NCBI GenBank assembly: GCA_008931825.1
Contig: QXVZ01018812.1
Span: forward strand, 62,001 to 126,000
Direction of reading: 5' to 3'
Source: Phallusia fumigata
Lineage: Eukaryota > Chordata > Ascidiacea > Phlebobranchia > Ascidiidae
Length of the DNA stretch: 64,000 nt
In this document: positions 13,001 through 23,415 of the stretch, one piece after another
How the letters are laid out: each line of letters starts with the position of its first letter
Position numbering within the stretch: the first letter of the stretch is position 1
The notes under the pieces: model-generated
What the model was told of the DNA's origin: nothing
The model's input: the letters and a program-made list of their open reading frames with translations, nothing else
Database searches by the model: none
Program-made: the position numbers and the translations under genes

Positions 13001-15658
13001 TTGTAAAAATTGAACATAGGAAGTGCAAATGTTTTTAAAAAATGCCTGTCCATTTTGCTAGGATATTGTTAACACCTTTATTTTATTTCAGATTATTATG
13101 CATGTCTACCCCGAATATATTGCGCCACTGTTTGACAAATACACTCCACTGCCTGATGGTGAATTAAAAAGCAAAATTGAAGAACTTGCATCGTCTCTAA
13201 AGTTCCCCCTGAAAAAACTTTTTGTTGTTGAAGGTGGGATTTCAACCAGCTGTTGTGTGGCTGGCAGTTGATAGATTAAATAGCATCCCTAAAAGCAGAC
13301 TTGAAAAATAGCTTAATTAACAACATATTGATAAAACAAAAATTTTGCTATAAAATTGATTCGCTACATACACGTTCTCTGGCAGTTACTTAATGAAGCT
13401 GCCTTTGCATATTAAAAAAATGGCTTAGCTTTGAAGTTTTTTTGCTTTAAAAGTTACATAGTAAAATGTTTTTATTTGATAATGACCTACTGTGAATGTG
13501 CTAAGTTGTGCTGGTATTTTGGACCTTTTTGTGATCAATTTAAATTTAACTATCATGGAAGAAATTGTTGTATACATTGTTTTACAAATGATTTACATGT
13601 GATACAGGTTCGAAGCGGTCAGCACACAGCAATGCGTACCTGTACGGCTTCCACAAGAACAAGCGAATAGTTTTGTATGACACGCTTCTCGAGGACTACT
13701 CACCTGTTGAAAAAACTGAGGAAGATTTGCCGAAAGAAGACAACAAGGATAGTCAAGCTGTTGGGGATGAAACAGGTAAAAGCTGACTTCCCAGTTAAAC
13801 TCATGCAACATACATTAGACTAAAATCTATGCAAATTTGATCCAAGTCTTTGTTCTAACACATTTAAAGTGTTTCAACACAAGGTGAATTTTGATTGTGC
13901 TGCAATATCAAGTCTGTTTTACCAAAGCACTACATCAGAGCTTCCCAAAATAGGGGATGTGACCCTTAAGGGGGTTGCGCAACTAATTTTGTGGGTCGGG
14001 AGTACACCGATTTCCCACACCAAGTCTTGCACTAGATACACACTTTTCGCAAAACTTTTTGATCAGTGAATTAAAATTTTGTAGAAACAGCCCAACAGAG
14101 TAAACCAGAGAAGAAAAAGATTGGATGCAATAATGATGAGGTTGTCGCTATCCTGGGGCATGAACTTGGTCATTGGAAGTTTTCTCACACTCTTAAGCAG
14201 CTTGCTATCAGTCAGGTAATAGTAGTTTATGTATATATTTTTTCTTTTTACCAAAAGTTGCATTTTGTGATCATATTTGCGATGCCTTTGCTGTCAATAG
14301 TTTGTTGTCAAAACTTAACACAGGACAAAAACTTATGAAATCAACTACTTCACACATCCTTTTTGAACTTTGTTTGTAGTCATAACTTTATAGTCATAAC
14401 TTCTTTATAGTCATAACTTTGATGAACACAAAAATCCAATAATATTTTTGTAGGTCAGCATTCTGTTTTCATTCTTCCTGTTTGGAAAGCTGATGAATCA
14501 ATCTATTCTGTTCTCAGCATTTGGATTTGTGGAAGTTCAACCGACGTTAATAAAGTTGTTGATTGTTTTCAGTTACATATTTTCACCAATTAATGAGGTA
14601 CGGCGTTTTTATATCATTCTTTTTATGTATCTTCCCACTTCATTTTATAACTTAAACTCAATTTTACTGTATCGTTTCAGCATGAGTTACTGCCAAAATG
14701 TTTGATGAATAAAGTATGCCACTTAGAACTATTTGGGACAAATATTTTCAATCATAGTCATAGACTTTTTTTAATCTTTTGATTTTCAGATCTGACTCTA
14801 ATTTTACACACAAAATACTGATGTTTTCCTAATTAACCCAATATCCCACCTGCTCTGCACATATAACCATGCTTCTGGAACCACCTCTTTGACAATTTGT
14901 TTACAGCTTTTCAATTATAATTTTTTGGTGAAGTTAAATGACTGTTTGTAAGATTTATTTTTTCGTTTTTAAACATCCGTTGCTTTCAAATGAGGACAAA
15001 AAATAACTTGCAAATTGCAGGTGTGTTGTGGTGCACAAAAGGTTGAACCCACATCTACTGTTTTGTTTGAATTGTCATATGCATACTAGTATTACCTGTG
15101 GTTTGCTGAATAAACGCTTGCAAATTTATTTTATTTTGTGTAAATGGTTTTGCTGAATAATTGTTGCAAGTTTATTATATTTGTTTTATATGTTCAACTT
15201 CTACAGGTGGAGTCAGTTTTGGTGAATCTTATGACAAGGCGTTTTGAATATCAGGCTGATGAATTCTCGGTTGGTTTGGGAAAACGCGACAACCTCAAAA
15301 TGGCCTTACTTAAATTGTTCAAGGTACCACGCCTGTCAAACACAAGTCATTGTTTGTCACACAGAGCATTAAAGTATTTTTTTTAACCTTTTTGATTTTG
15401 TTTACAATCTGCATTGGTAAAAGTTTTAGTTGCCAGACTTCTGATAGTAAGATATGGATGTCGCACAAAACTTGCCTTGTAACCTGCTTATAACTTTCCA
15501 GAGACATACATACATTTACAAACTTTTTTAATTTCAACATGCAGGACAACTCTGGATTCCCTGTTGATGATTGGTTGTATTCAATTTGCCATCTTAGTCA
15601 CCCGTCCTTGCTCGAACGAGTAAGAGCTATGGACCGAATTAAGTACAAATCCGAATAA
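10077..15658 (+). CDS. ZMPSTE24: CAAX prenyl protease 1, Ste24/ZMPSTE24 (M48 zinc protease), complete
   Basis: A multi-pass ER/inner nuclear membrane metalloprotease that cleaves farnesylated CAAX proteins; in vertebrates it matures prelamin A. Eleven exons: 10077-10151, 10361-10507, 11337-11423, 11903-12019, 12228-12380, 13092-13233, 13608-13775, 14085-14215, 14454-14597, 15207-15323, 15545-15658. All introns are GT-AG and phases agree, giving 464 residues against 475 in human. Family landmarks include [27 protein letters not shown] and [15 protein letters not shown]. The zinc motif HELGH is at residues 322-326 (bases 14159-14173), and the third ligand is Glu402 in RRFEYQAD. The start is the first ATG of exon 1, giving [21 protein letters not shown] polyadenylation signal AATAAA lies at 15733. 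A second, altered copy follows in the same direction. Intact and probably active. Confidence 0.96.
11467..11810. mobile_element. hAT-type non-autonomous DNA transposon in Ste24 intron 3
   Basis: The 344-bp element begins TAGGGATGTTCAAA and ends in an imperfect inverted copy of it. It is flanked by perfect 8-bp direct repeats CTGGTAAC (11459-11466 and 11811-11818). An 8-bp target duplication is the hallmark of hAT elements. The interior holds GATTCGAATC-type palindromic stretches and no transposase frame. Confidence 0.8.
12625..12929. mobile_element. hAT-type MITE in Ste24 intron 5
   Basis: The 305-bp element has ends CAGGTGTGGCC and, in reverse complement, CAGAGGTGGCC. It is flanked by CTCTATAT (12617-12624) and CTCTATGT (12930-12937), which match at 7 of 8 bases. 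End sequence and 8-bp duplication both fit hAT. There is no coding capacity. Confidence 0.75.
13936..14020. mobile_element. hAT end fragment in Ste24 intron 7
   Basis: It starts CAGAGCTTCCCAAAATAGGGG and continues with G-rich sequence typical of hAT ends. No matching inverted end or target duplication was found, so it looks truncated. The right limit is approximate. Confidence 0.4.
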
Positions 15659-16447
15659 TTGGTGATGGAAATGAAATCCAGTTGCAGTGTTGATATTCTC
15701 ATGCAATGAGTTTCTACAGAAAGGACAGGGCCAATAAATGAAGCTACTTTTTTGGTTTTGTCCGGCTAGCCTAGTTTGTTTATGCATGTACTTTGATACT
15801 TCATGGTCTGTCGTCGTTTTTCAGTGCCTTGTATCCATCATGGTCTACAAGCAATACGAAACCAAGGAAAATGAACGGAATTGCGGGGCAGAAAACTGTC
15901 ACTATTGACATGTGTCATTGCAAATAGGATTTATAAAACACAATCAAGTCTAAAATACGAAAATAGCCGTGTTACAACTACATAGACACCTTTGCACTGT
16001 GGGTTACCCAGTTGTGTAACCTAAACACACACACACACATTTGTGTATATGTATATTATCGATTACTACAGCGCAGGGGTGGGCAGACCAAAGCCGGGGC
16101 CGAATCTGTCCCACAAGGCCTTTTTATTCTGACCCGCCAGACGTTATTACAAATTAGTGTAAAAATTTATAATAACACTTTTCCCTTGCCTATTTGCTTG
16201 GGACTTGCGCGATTTGTCCGGTAGGTCTTGTCCACACTTGAACGACCCGTCGGACGAATTTCAAAAAAATCTGACTGGAAAGCTAATTAAAAGTTAGCTC
16301 ACCCATGCAAAAATGCGGAATGAACTTGAATTGTCTTTTTGTTTATAGCCGGACAGGTTTAGGGAGAACCCTTGGTGACACCAGTCTGTTGTTTGTTACA
16401 GTATTTGATTCAGTCGTAAATCCGAATTATTGTTTGTTCCCTGCTAG
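15659..16447. other. 3' region of Ste24 and intergenic DNA
   Basis: It contains the Ste24 3' UTR with AATAAA at 15733-15738 and a short (CA)n run at about 16025-16039. A hAT-like end (CAGGGGTGGGCAGACC) starts at 16074; I could not find its partner end. Confidence 0.5.
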
Positions 16448-16980
16448 AGACCCTTTGCTTCTTCAAGCAGGCCAAATTGCCGAAGATGAGACGAAAACAC
16501 TTCCTGTTCATTCATTGAATGTCCTAAGTAAAATTGTAAGAACCTTTCAGTATCAAGTGCCTGGTGCAAAGATTTTGAGTCAAGTGGAGTATGTTTTGAC
16601 CATACTGGGGCTAACTAAAAATACGCATGTTCAGTGTCAACGGAATGCGTAACTACGAGAGTGCTGGTTAGTAAAGTTTAGTTTTAATAATCATTCAAAT
16701 GTTTCTGGGCTATGTGCAGGTCACGAACTAAAAAATGATCCAACGCCAAGGAAACTGCAATGAGGCAGGTAGCTCTACCGTAGGCTCATTGCGAGCGCAA
16801 GCATTCAGGCGTTGTTACAACACTGCAAGTATTTTTTATGTTTAAGTTTGGCCCCGTTCTATCTTTTACCCATTTTTTTGCTAGTACCAAGCCATGTACT
16901 CAGATATCGCAAGTAGAATAAAAGGTGAAGAGTTGAATTCTGTCAACACTCTACCAGAACCCTTTGAAACACAACAATGA
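16448..16980 (+). CDS. Partial small gene, unidentified (3' exons only)
   Basis: Two compatible exons can be read. Exon a (about 16448-16535) follows a TAG acceptor and encodes DPLLLQAGQIAEDETKTL followed by PVHSLNVLSKI, ending in phase 0 at ATT|GTAAG. Exon b (16885-16980) follows CTAG and encodes YQAMYSDIASRIKGEELNS and a Pro/Glu-rich end, with stop TGA at 16978. The helical, acidic character resembles small lysosome- or complex-subunit proteins such as BORC components, but I could not assign it. No convincing first exon was found. It could also be a remnant. It sits between the two Ste24 copies on the same strand. Confidence 0.38.
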
Positions 16981-17243
16981 CATCGACATCTGACGCTTTG
17001 TAATGTTTTCGTCTATGCGACGTATGAATGTATTTTGTTACACCATGCGAGCAGCTCTGAATATTCAACAATGGTATCGTTCGGCGCTGGTATCGTGTGT
17101 CTATTTAAATAAATATTGCGTCCCACTCGCAGACTCGTTTGTCGCCGTAGCTCGAAAGCAAGAGCATTTCAACATCGTATTCTGGTGTTGTGTTGGTGTC
17201 ACTTTAGATTGACGTTCGCTGGCCGCAGAGAAACGTTGTGGAG
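16981..17243 (+). promoter_or_regulatory. Presumed promoter and 5' UTR of the second Ste24 copy
   Basis: The only DNA between the preceding stop codon and the ATG of the second copy. A TATA-like stretch (TATTTAAATAAATAT) lies near 17100, about 140 bases before the ATG. This is a positional inference only. Confidence 0.25.
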
Positions 17244-20200
17244 ATGGATATTTTCACCTATGTGTTGGTTTCGAAGTGGTTGATTTTCTTTTGGGAGTCC
17301 TATTTGTTTTATCGCCAGGTAATGCTAAAATAACTTACATCAATTTTGCCACAGTATAGAAATAATTATGGAACTGTTATTTAAACCCAGAGGTTTTCAA
17401 ATGGAGATTATAAACGCCCTACTTTTGCTGCCGATAAGTAGCAATTGCTGCAATACAAAATTGTTAGTGAAAAGTGCACCCAAAAGTCGCAAAGCATATC
17501 TACAGCAAACTGGTGTTGTAAATTGTATGATAAATGAGGCGTAAATTGTTTGTGTCTTTTGGCCCCTCGTGGTTTATAGAGTTTACTAAATTGGCCTGTT
17601 GTTTGACGAACTCAAACGAGTTAAGAAACCCTGTTAAGCTGATTTGACCTGAACTGTATGCTCAGTAAGCAAAATGGCACTTGTGCCCGTCTAATTTTCT
17701 ACTAACCAGAACTAAAAATATATCTCAGCTTGTCAATTAAACTAAAACCAAATCAAGTGTGTGCTCATGCCTCGTTCTGTTGTTTATTCGGTGGCTAATT
17801 AATACTCATCCTATGTGAACAACAGCGCCTCGAAGCTGTTTACTAATTTTTTGTCGTATCGCGTCACGACTCATGGGGTAAGGGTTGAAAACGATTTTTG
17901 TACAAAAGTATAGCCTACTTGAAGCTAGCCAGCAATGATTCAGTATAATAGCTTTAAGAATACCTCCCAACTGGTTTAGCCTAATGGACGTATAACTGGT
18001 AGGCTATTTAAAATGCGGCGCGATAAAATGACAGAAAAAAACATGGCAACCTACCACTTTGTAAAACCACCATCACGTTATTAACAAACGGTGACCTCAC
18101 AGTAATGAACAGCCCCAAAACCGACAGCTCGACACTTTTTGATGTTTTTGTCGATTTCCTGCTACGGCCATGTACACCACTGATTCTATGTACACCACTG
18201 ATTTAGCAAACATATGCGTTTTAACATAACATTTAGGCTAGTTTTTGTAAAATATTAAACTCTTCATCGTATGTATTCGATCAGTTTTCATGTTTATTTG
18301 CAGCATTTTTAGTACAATGTGAATACTTTGTAGCAATCTTCGATTGTTCTGTGCACATATATGGAATCACATTTTTTGTAATGTTTTTATTACCGGTTTA
18401 TTAATTCTTTTGTCGTTGCAGAGAAAAGTTTGCAAAACTACTCGCGAAGTTCCTGATGAATTGAAATCTGTGATTGATCAAGACAAATTTGAGCAATTAC
18501 GGCACATTTCTTTGGATCTAATTTTATTTCAGTTTTTGATTAATTTTATTTCAACAATCGCAAGCACGGTAAACACTATAAATGTAATAGAATAGAAGCG
18601 TTTTAAAAATACTAGAAACCATTTCTGACCTAAATTGTTGGTATTGAAAGTTTTGACAAGATAATGGGGTTTTGCTCTTTGTGATGATATGCCATCACCT
18701 TTGGAGTAAGCAAACTTTTTTTGCCACATGACGTATTTTTTTTGTCCTATGCACCACCCGCATTTTACTCTGTTTTCCTATCAAAATTGTTTTTCCTATT
18801 AAAGTTTTGTTTATGTCCATTGCAGCTTTTTCTTTGGCGTAATGGTACGTGGATGTTCTGGATATGGTCTGGATACCTGATGGAATATATAGGTCTAGGG
18901 AAAGGAAACGTGGTACTGTCTTCCTAAAATTAGATAATTTACTTCTGTACATAGTCTTAACACATTGTTTGCGTAAACATAAGCTGTTAAAAAAAACCAA
19001 AACAAAAAACTAACCAAAGTTGTTTTTATTTGTTTCAGCTGGCACAGTCCGTGATATTTTTTATGATGTATTATTTGGTTCTGCGTACTTTTTATTTACC
19101 CCAGATGATATACCAAGATTTTACCATCAACAAACATGATAACACCGAAAAACGTCGTTTGGTGAGGAAGTTACAAATTTTAATATGTTTTGAAGCCAAA
19201 AGGTAACGGCGAGCTCAATGCTTTACGGCAAACGTTTGGTTACACCTCTAATTGCAAATCCTTATTTGCTTGTAGCCTACTGCTCAATAATATTGTCTTT
19301 GCATTTATATTTTAGAATAGTCTTCTCAGAGAGTATACAAAGGAAAGCTTGTTATTTCTTCCATTATTTGTTTTTGTGGTTCCATCTGTATTGTATTTCT
19401 ACAAGTGGACCGCACTTATGTGGCACTGTACATTTTCAACAAATATGGTGGTTTGTTTAATCCTGGTTGCTTCTCAAGTAGGTCGGCATATTTTGGTAAG
19501 GATAAAACGTGTGCTCTACTCATCAATTGTTATGTGTACTAGCTCCAACATTATGTGTTTATTGCGTTGTACAACAGTAAAGCCGTATATTGTCTCATAT
19601 AAATTATATCATTTCTATTCTGACCCGTTCATGTTATTGAATCTCTCTTTTTAGTTATTCGTGGATGTTATTTACAAAACCATACAGCTTGACAAATATC
19701 CTCCAATGCAAGACCGTGAATTAAAATCCAGATTCCAAAAGCTTGCATCTTCTGCTGGATTTCCTCTTAAAAGCATTTGTATTGCAAGTACACTTTTCCA
19801 TCCGAGAAAAGACATTGTGCTGGACCACAGCATTATGTCAGATTCAAGATCACAAACAGACTTAGAAAGAGGGGTAATTGAGTTTGGGTGCAAGTATTTA
19901 CCTCTATTGATATAATGTATGAAATACACAGGAAAATTTTCAAGAAACACTGATATGTTTGAAGACTGATATGATTGAAGCGATTGTTGTTCGCAAACTG
20001 TTTCGCGGGAAACTTAGTCACACTCCTAAAGAAGTTGCAATAAATGTAAGTTTTGTTTGTGTCTGCTGCATTTTGTTGACATTATAGCAAAATATAGGCG
20101 ACATAATTAGAATCGGACGTGATGACTATTTGGTCGTGTATTTATTAAAGCAATTGAAAACATCGAGGATTCAACAAAAATCTTAACAGCTACTATTTAT

Positions 20201-21102
20201 ACATTTTATTTTTTTTTCACAATAACGGGATTTTTAACTTCACTTTGTCGTATCTCATATTTAGTATATTTTTAGGTCACTGTTGGAATGTTTTTGTTCC
20301 CTTTTGGTTTGCTTTTAATGGGCCAACAAACAATTTTCTCACCATTTGGCTTGGTCACGGAACAACCGATCATCATCAAATTTTTAACTGTTTATTTCGA
20401 TATCTTTTGGCCAGTAATCAAGGTATGGAGATAGTCAATTTTTTCAATTCCAATTTGATTGTGAAAACAGAATGCAAAAAAATACCACGTAAAGTTACAC
20501 ATGGAAATAAACACATTGCGTTATTATCGAGCGAATGTAATTGAAGGGTTAGGTTGCGCAGACAATGACGTGATTGTACAAAGTACTTTTAAACGTGGCA
20601 TTTACGTCGTCTGAACACTTTTACGTAAAAATAACGCTTGGTTGCAACGTCTTTCAACCAAACAACAAACATGCAAAACGTCGAAACATCAAACTGTTAG
20701 CTGGGACTTAATAAAAAAATGAAATTATTTGTAACGCTGGACTATATATTTTATAAATTATCTTTAAACAACCGTGCCTCTCTAAACTTCATTGCATCCC
20801 GGTAGGTTGTCTTTTTTACGGCGAATACAATATCTAGACACCATGAAAACAAGGCTGACGAGTTTGTTGCTGGTGAACTAAGAAATCACAACGGTCTTAA
20901 AAGGGCTTTGATTAAATCTTGGGAGGTAATGCTAACTTATTATACGTAGCCTATCAAACGTATTTCAAGTGTTTAACTAAAAATATTGATGCAGGACGAT
21001 TTTCCTGTTGATGATTGGTTGTTTTCGAGTTGGCATCGCTGTTTCCCTTCACTATTGGACCGCCTTAAAGCAGTAGAGAAAGTCAAAAATAAATTTGCTT
21101 AA
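17244..21102 (+). CDS. Ste24/ZMPSTE24-like paralog lacking the HExxH zinc motif (probable pseudoprotease)
   Basis: Ten exons: 17244-17318, 18422-18568, 18826-18912, 19039-19161, 19316-19495, 19655-19873, 19932-20045, 20276-20422, 20806-20925, 20995-21102. All junctions are GT-AG with agreeing phases, giving 439 residues without an internal stop. Exons 1-3 match the first copy in exact length (75, 147 and 87 bases), and the last exons align clearly (VDDWLFSSWH). Two differences matter. The sixth exon spans intron 6 of the first copy and lacks the conserved [14 protein letters not shown] stretch. Where the first copy has [12 protein letters not shown], this one has VRKLFRGKLSHT (RKLFR at residues 298-302), so both zinc histidines and the catalytic Glu are gone. 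The third-ligand Glu is kept (Glu378 in RHHENKAD). Long hydrophobic segments remain, so it is still a multi-pass membrane protein. AATAAA lies at 21256. It may be a regulatory or scaffold pseudoenzyme; a recent pseudogene is less likely given ten clean exons. Confidence 0.9.
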
Positions 21103-23415
21103 CTTCAAAAATTAAGTATTGCTGTTTGGATGCGGAATATGTGCTTGGTGGTTTTCGATTCTTTTTCATATTACATACACACATGGATAGATGTAGGCAT
21201 TTCAGATTTGGATACTTTTTCGTATGTGAGATTTTTTGATAGAACATATATTGTTAATAAAGTACATTTTTCGGGATTCCAGGGGTGGCAAGTGCCCGTA
21301 CGTGCCGGCGCCCATCTTCATATTTCCTGTTTGTGGCGATTGCTGTGTACATCTGTGTGGTATTTTTTCGCACCTTTTTGTCGCCTCCTTGATAGAATAG
21401 TTGGTTCACCTTTGTTTACAATATCAAACTTTCCATTTGTTGGTTTTAACACCACGTAGAGTCATATAGAGGTTTAGCCTTTTAGTGTCCCCTTTTAATA
21501 TTAGTGTTTTCTGCAATGTATTGTTTGTAGAATAAATTTACTTTAATGCATGGAATTTCCACCAATAACGAAAAGTGACAATGAGTATTTTATTTTATGG
21601 TCAGAATAATCAAAGCTGAAAGCACATTTTGATCCTCCCCAATAGGGATTCATGTTCCCGGTAATGGGAACGCAAGTCAATAAATCTAAGCGACCCTTTA
21701 ATTTGGCATGTATGGCAAATTAAAGTAAATGCCAGGAACGAGTGTGACATGCCGATAAGCGCCACATAAGCGTTAACCTCGGCAAGGGTCTTGTCTTTTC
21801 GAAGGAACCACACCATTTGTACCTTCCTTTCCTCTATTTATCCAGCACTGGACCCATGAGGAAATTTCTGTTATGAATTCCTTGCTAAAAGTCAAGCATG
21901 TGCTAATTTTGCCTTGGATAACCCAACATAATTTCACTCTTGCGTGTTAAAGTATTTGTGTATTTGTCCACACGGTGGAAGCAGTAAGACCTATTTGCTA
22001 AAAAATCACGTGTAGTAAAGCTAACGATTTTAAAATAAAACTCCAAATAAACGATTCCAAATCACTAACAGGATAAACCTGTTGTCACCAGATCATTTTT
22101 ACTATTAAGTGTTGTGGCCATAAGTTCTGCTTTAGTAGTTTTGCTTGTCAAGTGGGTAAATTATCGCCTTGGAGTCCTTCTCATCTTTGGATTGAACATT
22201 TCGGGACCCCATTGGCTACTAATTTAAACCGTAACGACATCGATAGGTTTGTTTTATTTAAACGAATTAGCCTAAGCGAAAATCAACAGAAGTGAATAAG
22301 GGACACAGCTCAAAAACACTTCTATCGATTAGTGTAAGATTCCCTCTATGTAGCTGTTGACTTTGTACGGAATCCACAGTTCGTTGTTATTTTATCCTTG
22401 AGCAAAACAACCTCCCAACGAGTTTCCTGGTAAGCTGCCTGTCTTTTTGCAGCTCCGTTTTATCATTGTTATATTTTTAAATTAGCTATAGTCACTCTTA
22501 ATTCGTTACTGACGTAATTTATACACACGGAGTTCTACTTGTTGTATGCAAAGCATCACTAGTTTGTGCTTGAAAAGAGATTGGAACGAAAACCCTTGCA
22601 ACTAAACATTTCTACTTAAGCAATACCAAATGTGCTACGCAGACTTGACATGATTTTTATTTGAAACGTGGAAATTTCAAATATGTTACCGACAGTCACA
22701 AATTATTGTCACGTTAGCTTGTTTGCGTCACACAAATCACAGAAATTTTATGAGCTGATTGGTTGTATATGAGGCAAAACACACAACAGAAAGTAAACAG
22801 TTTTATGAGAAAATGGTGTGCGCAAACACAAAGGTTACAATAATAGACCTTGAACGATTCTTCGAAACGACAATAATTTTAAAACGAAAGTGATTCCTTG
22901 TTGCGCCTTTGCAAAGTAGTTGTCGCCTTTTTACCAATTTAACGTGATTGCATGTCCAAAAATAGGTGTTGGTTCTTTACTTTTTTACTGCACACATGCA
23001 TTTGGAACGCTGGAAATAACAAAGGCACAACGCTGAAGTTCCTATATGTTTGAATGTTAAAAAGTGTAGAAAATTTTTCGCATGCCTTTTTTAACAAACC
23101 TTAAATTTGCTTTAGCGTAAACTGCCTAGAACTTATTTTCACTTTTTGCGGTGAAGCTTGAAAAAATAACAGCAAAGTTTTAGTGCAACCAGATCAATTA
23201 AATCTTAACCACAACCAATAAGCAGTTTTTCAAAACTATATTGCATCTAAATCTAAAACTTATCATCAAGCACCTTTGCGTTATTTAAAACAACGGCGTT
23301 TAAACCATATTAAAAATGTGACACAGACCAAAAACATTGCAAGAAGACACACCAGTAAGTGCCCAAAATATTTTCGTACACTTTTTTAAGCGAAAAAGTT
23401 TTTCCAGGCCCTAGC
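21103..23415. other. Convergent intergenic region
   Basis: It lies between the plus-strand Ste24 paralog and the 3' end of the minus-strand receptor phosphatase B. A hAT-like end motif (CAGGGGTGGCAAGTGCCC) starts near 21281. I see no further exon on either strand. Confidence 0.45.

Noticed and set aside
16305-16447. Upstream extension of the small gene's frame
   Set aside because: The frame is open, but the sequence before the TAG acceptor looks intronic, and no start or conserved motif supports it.
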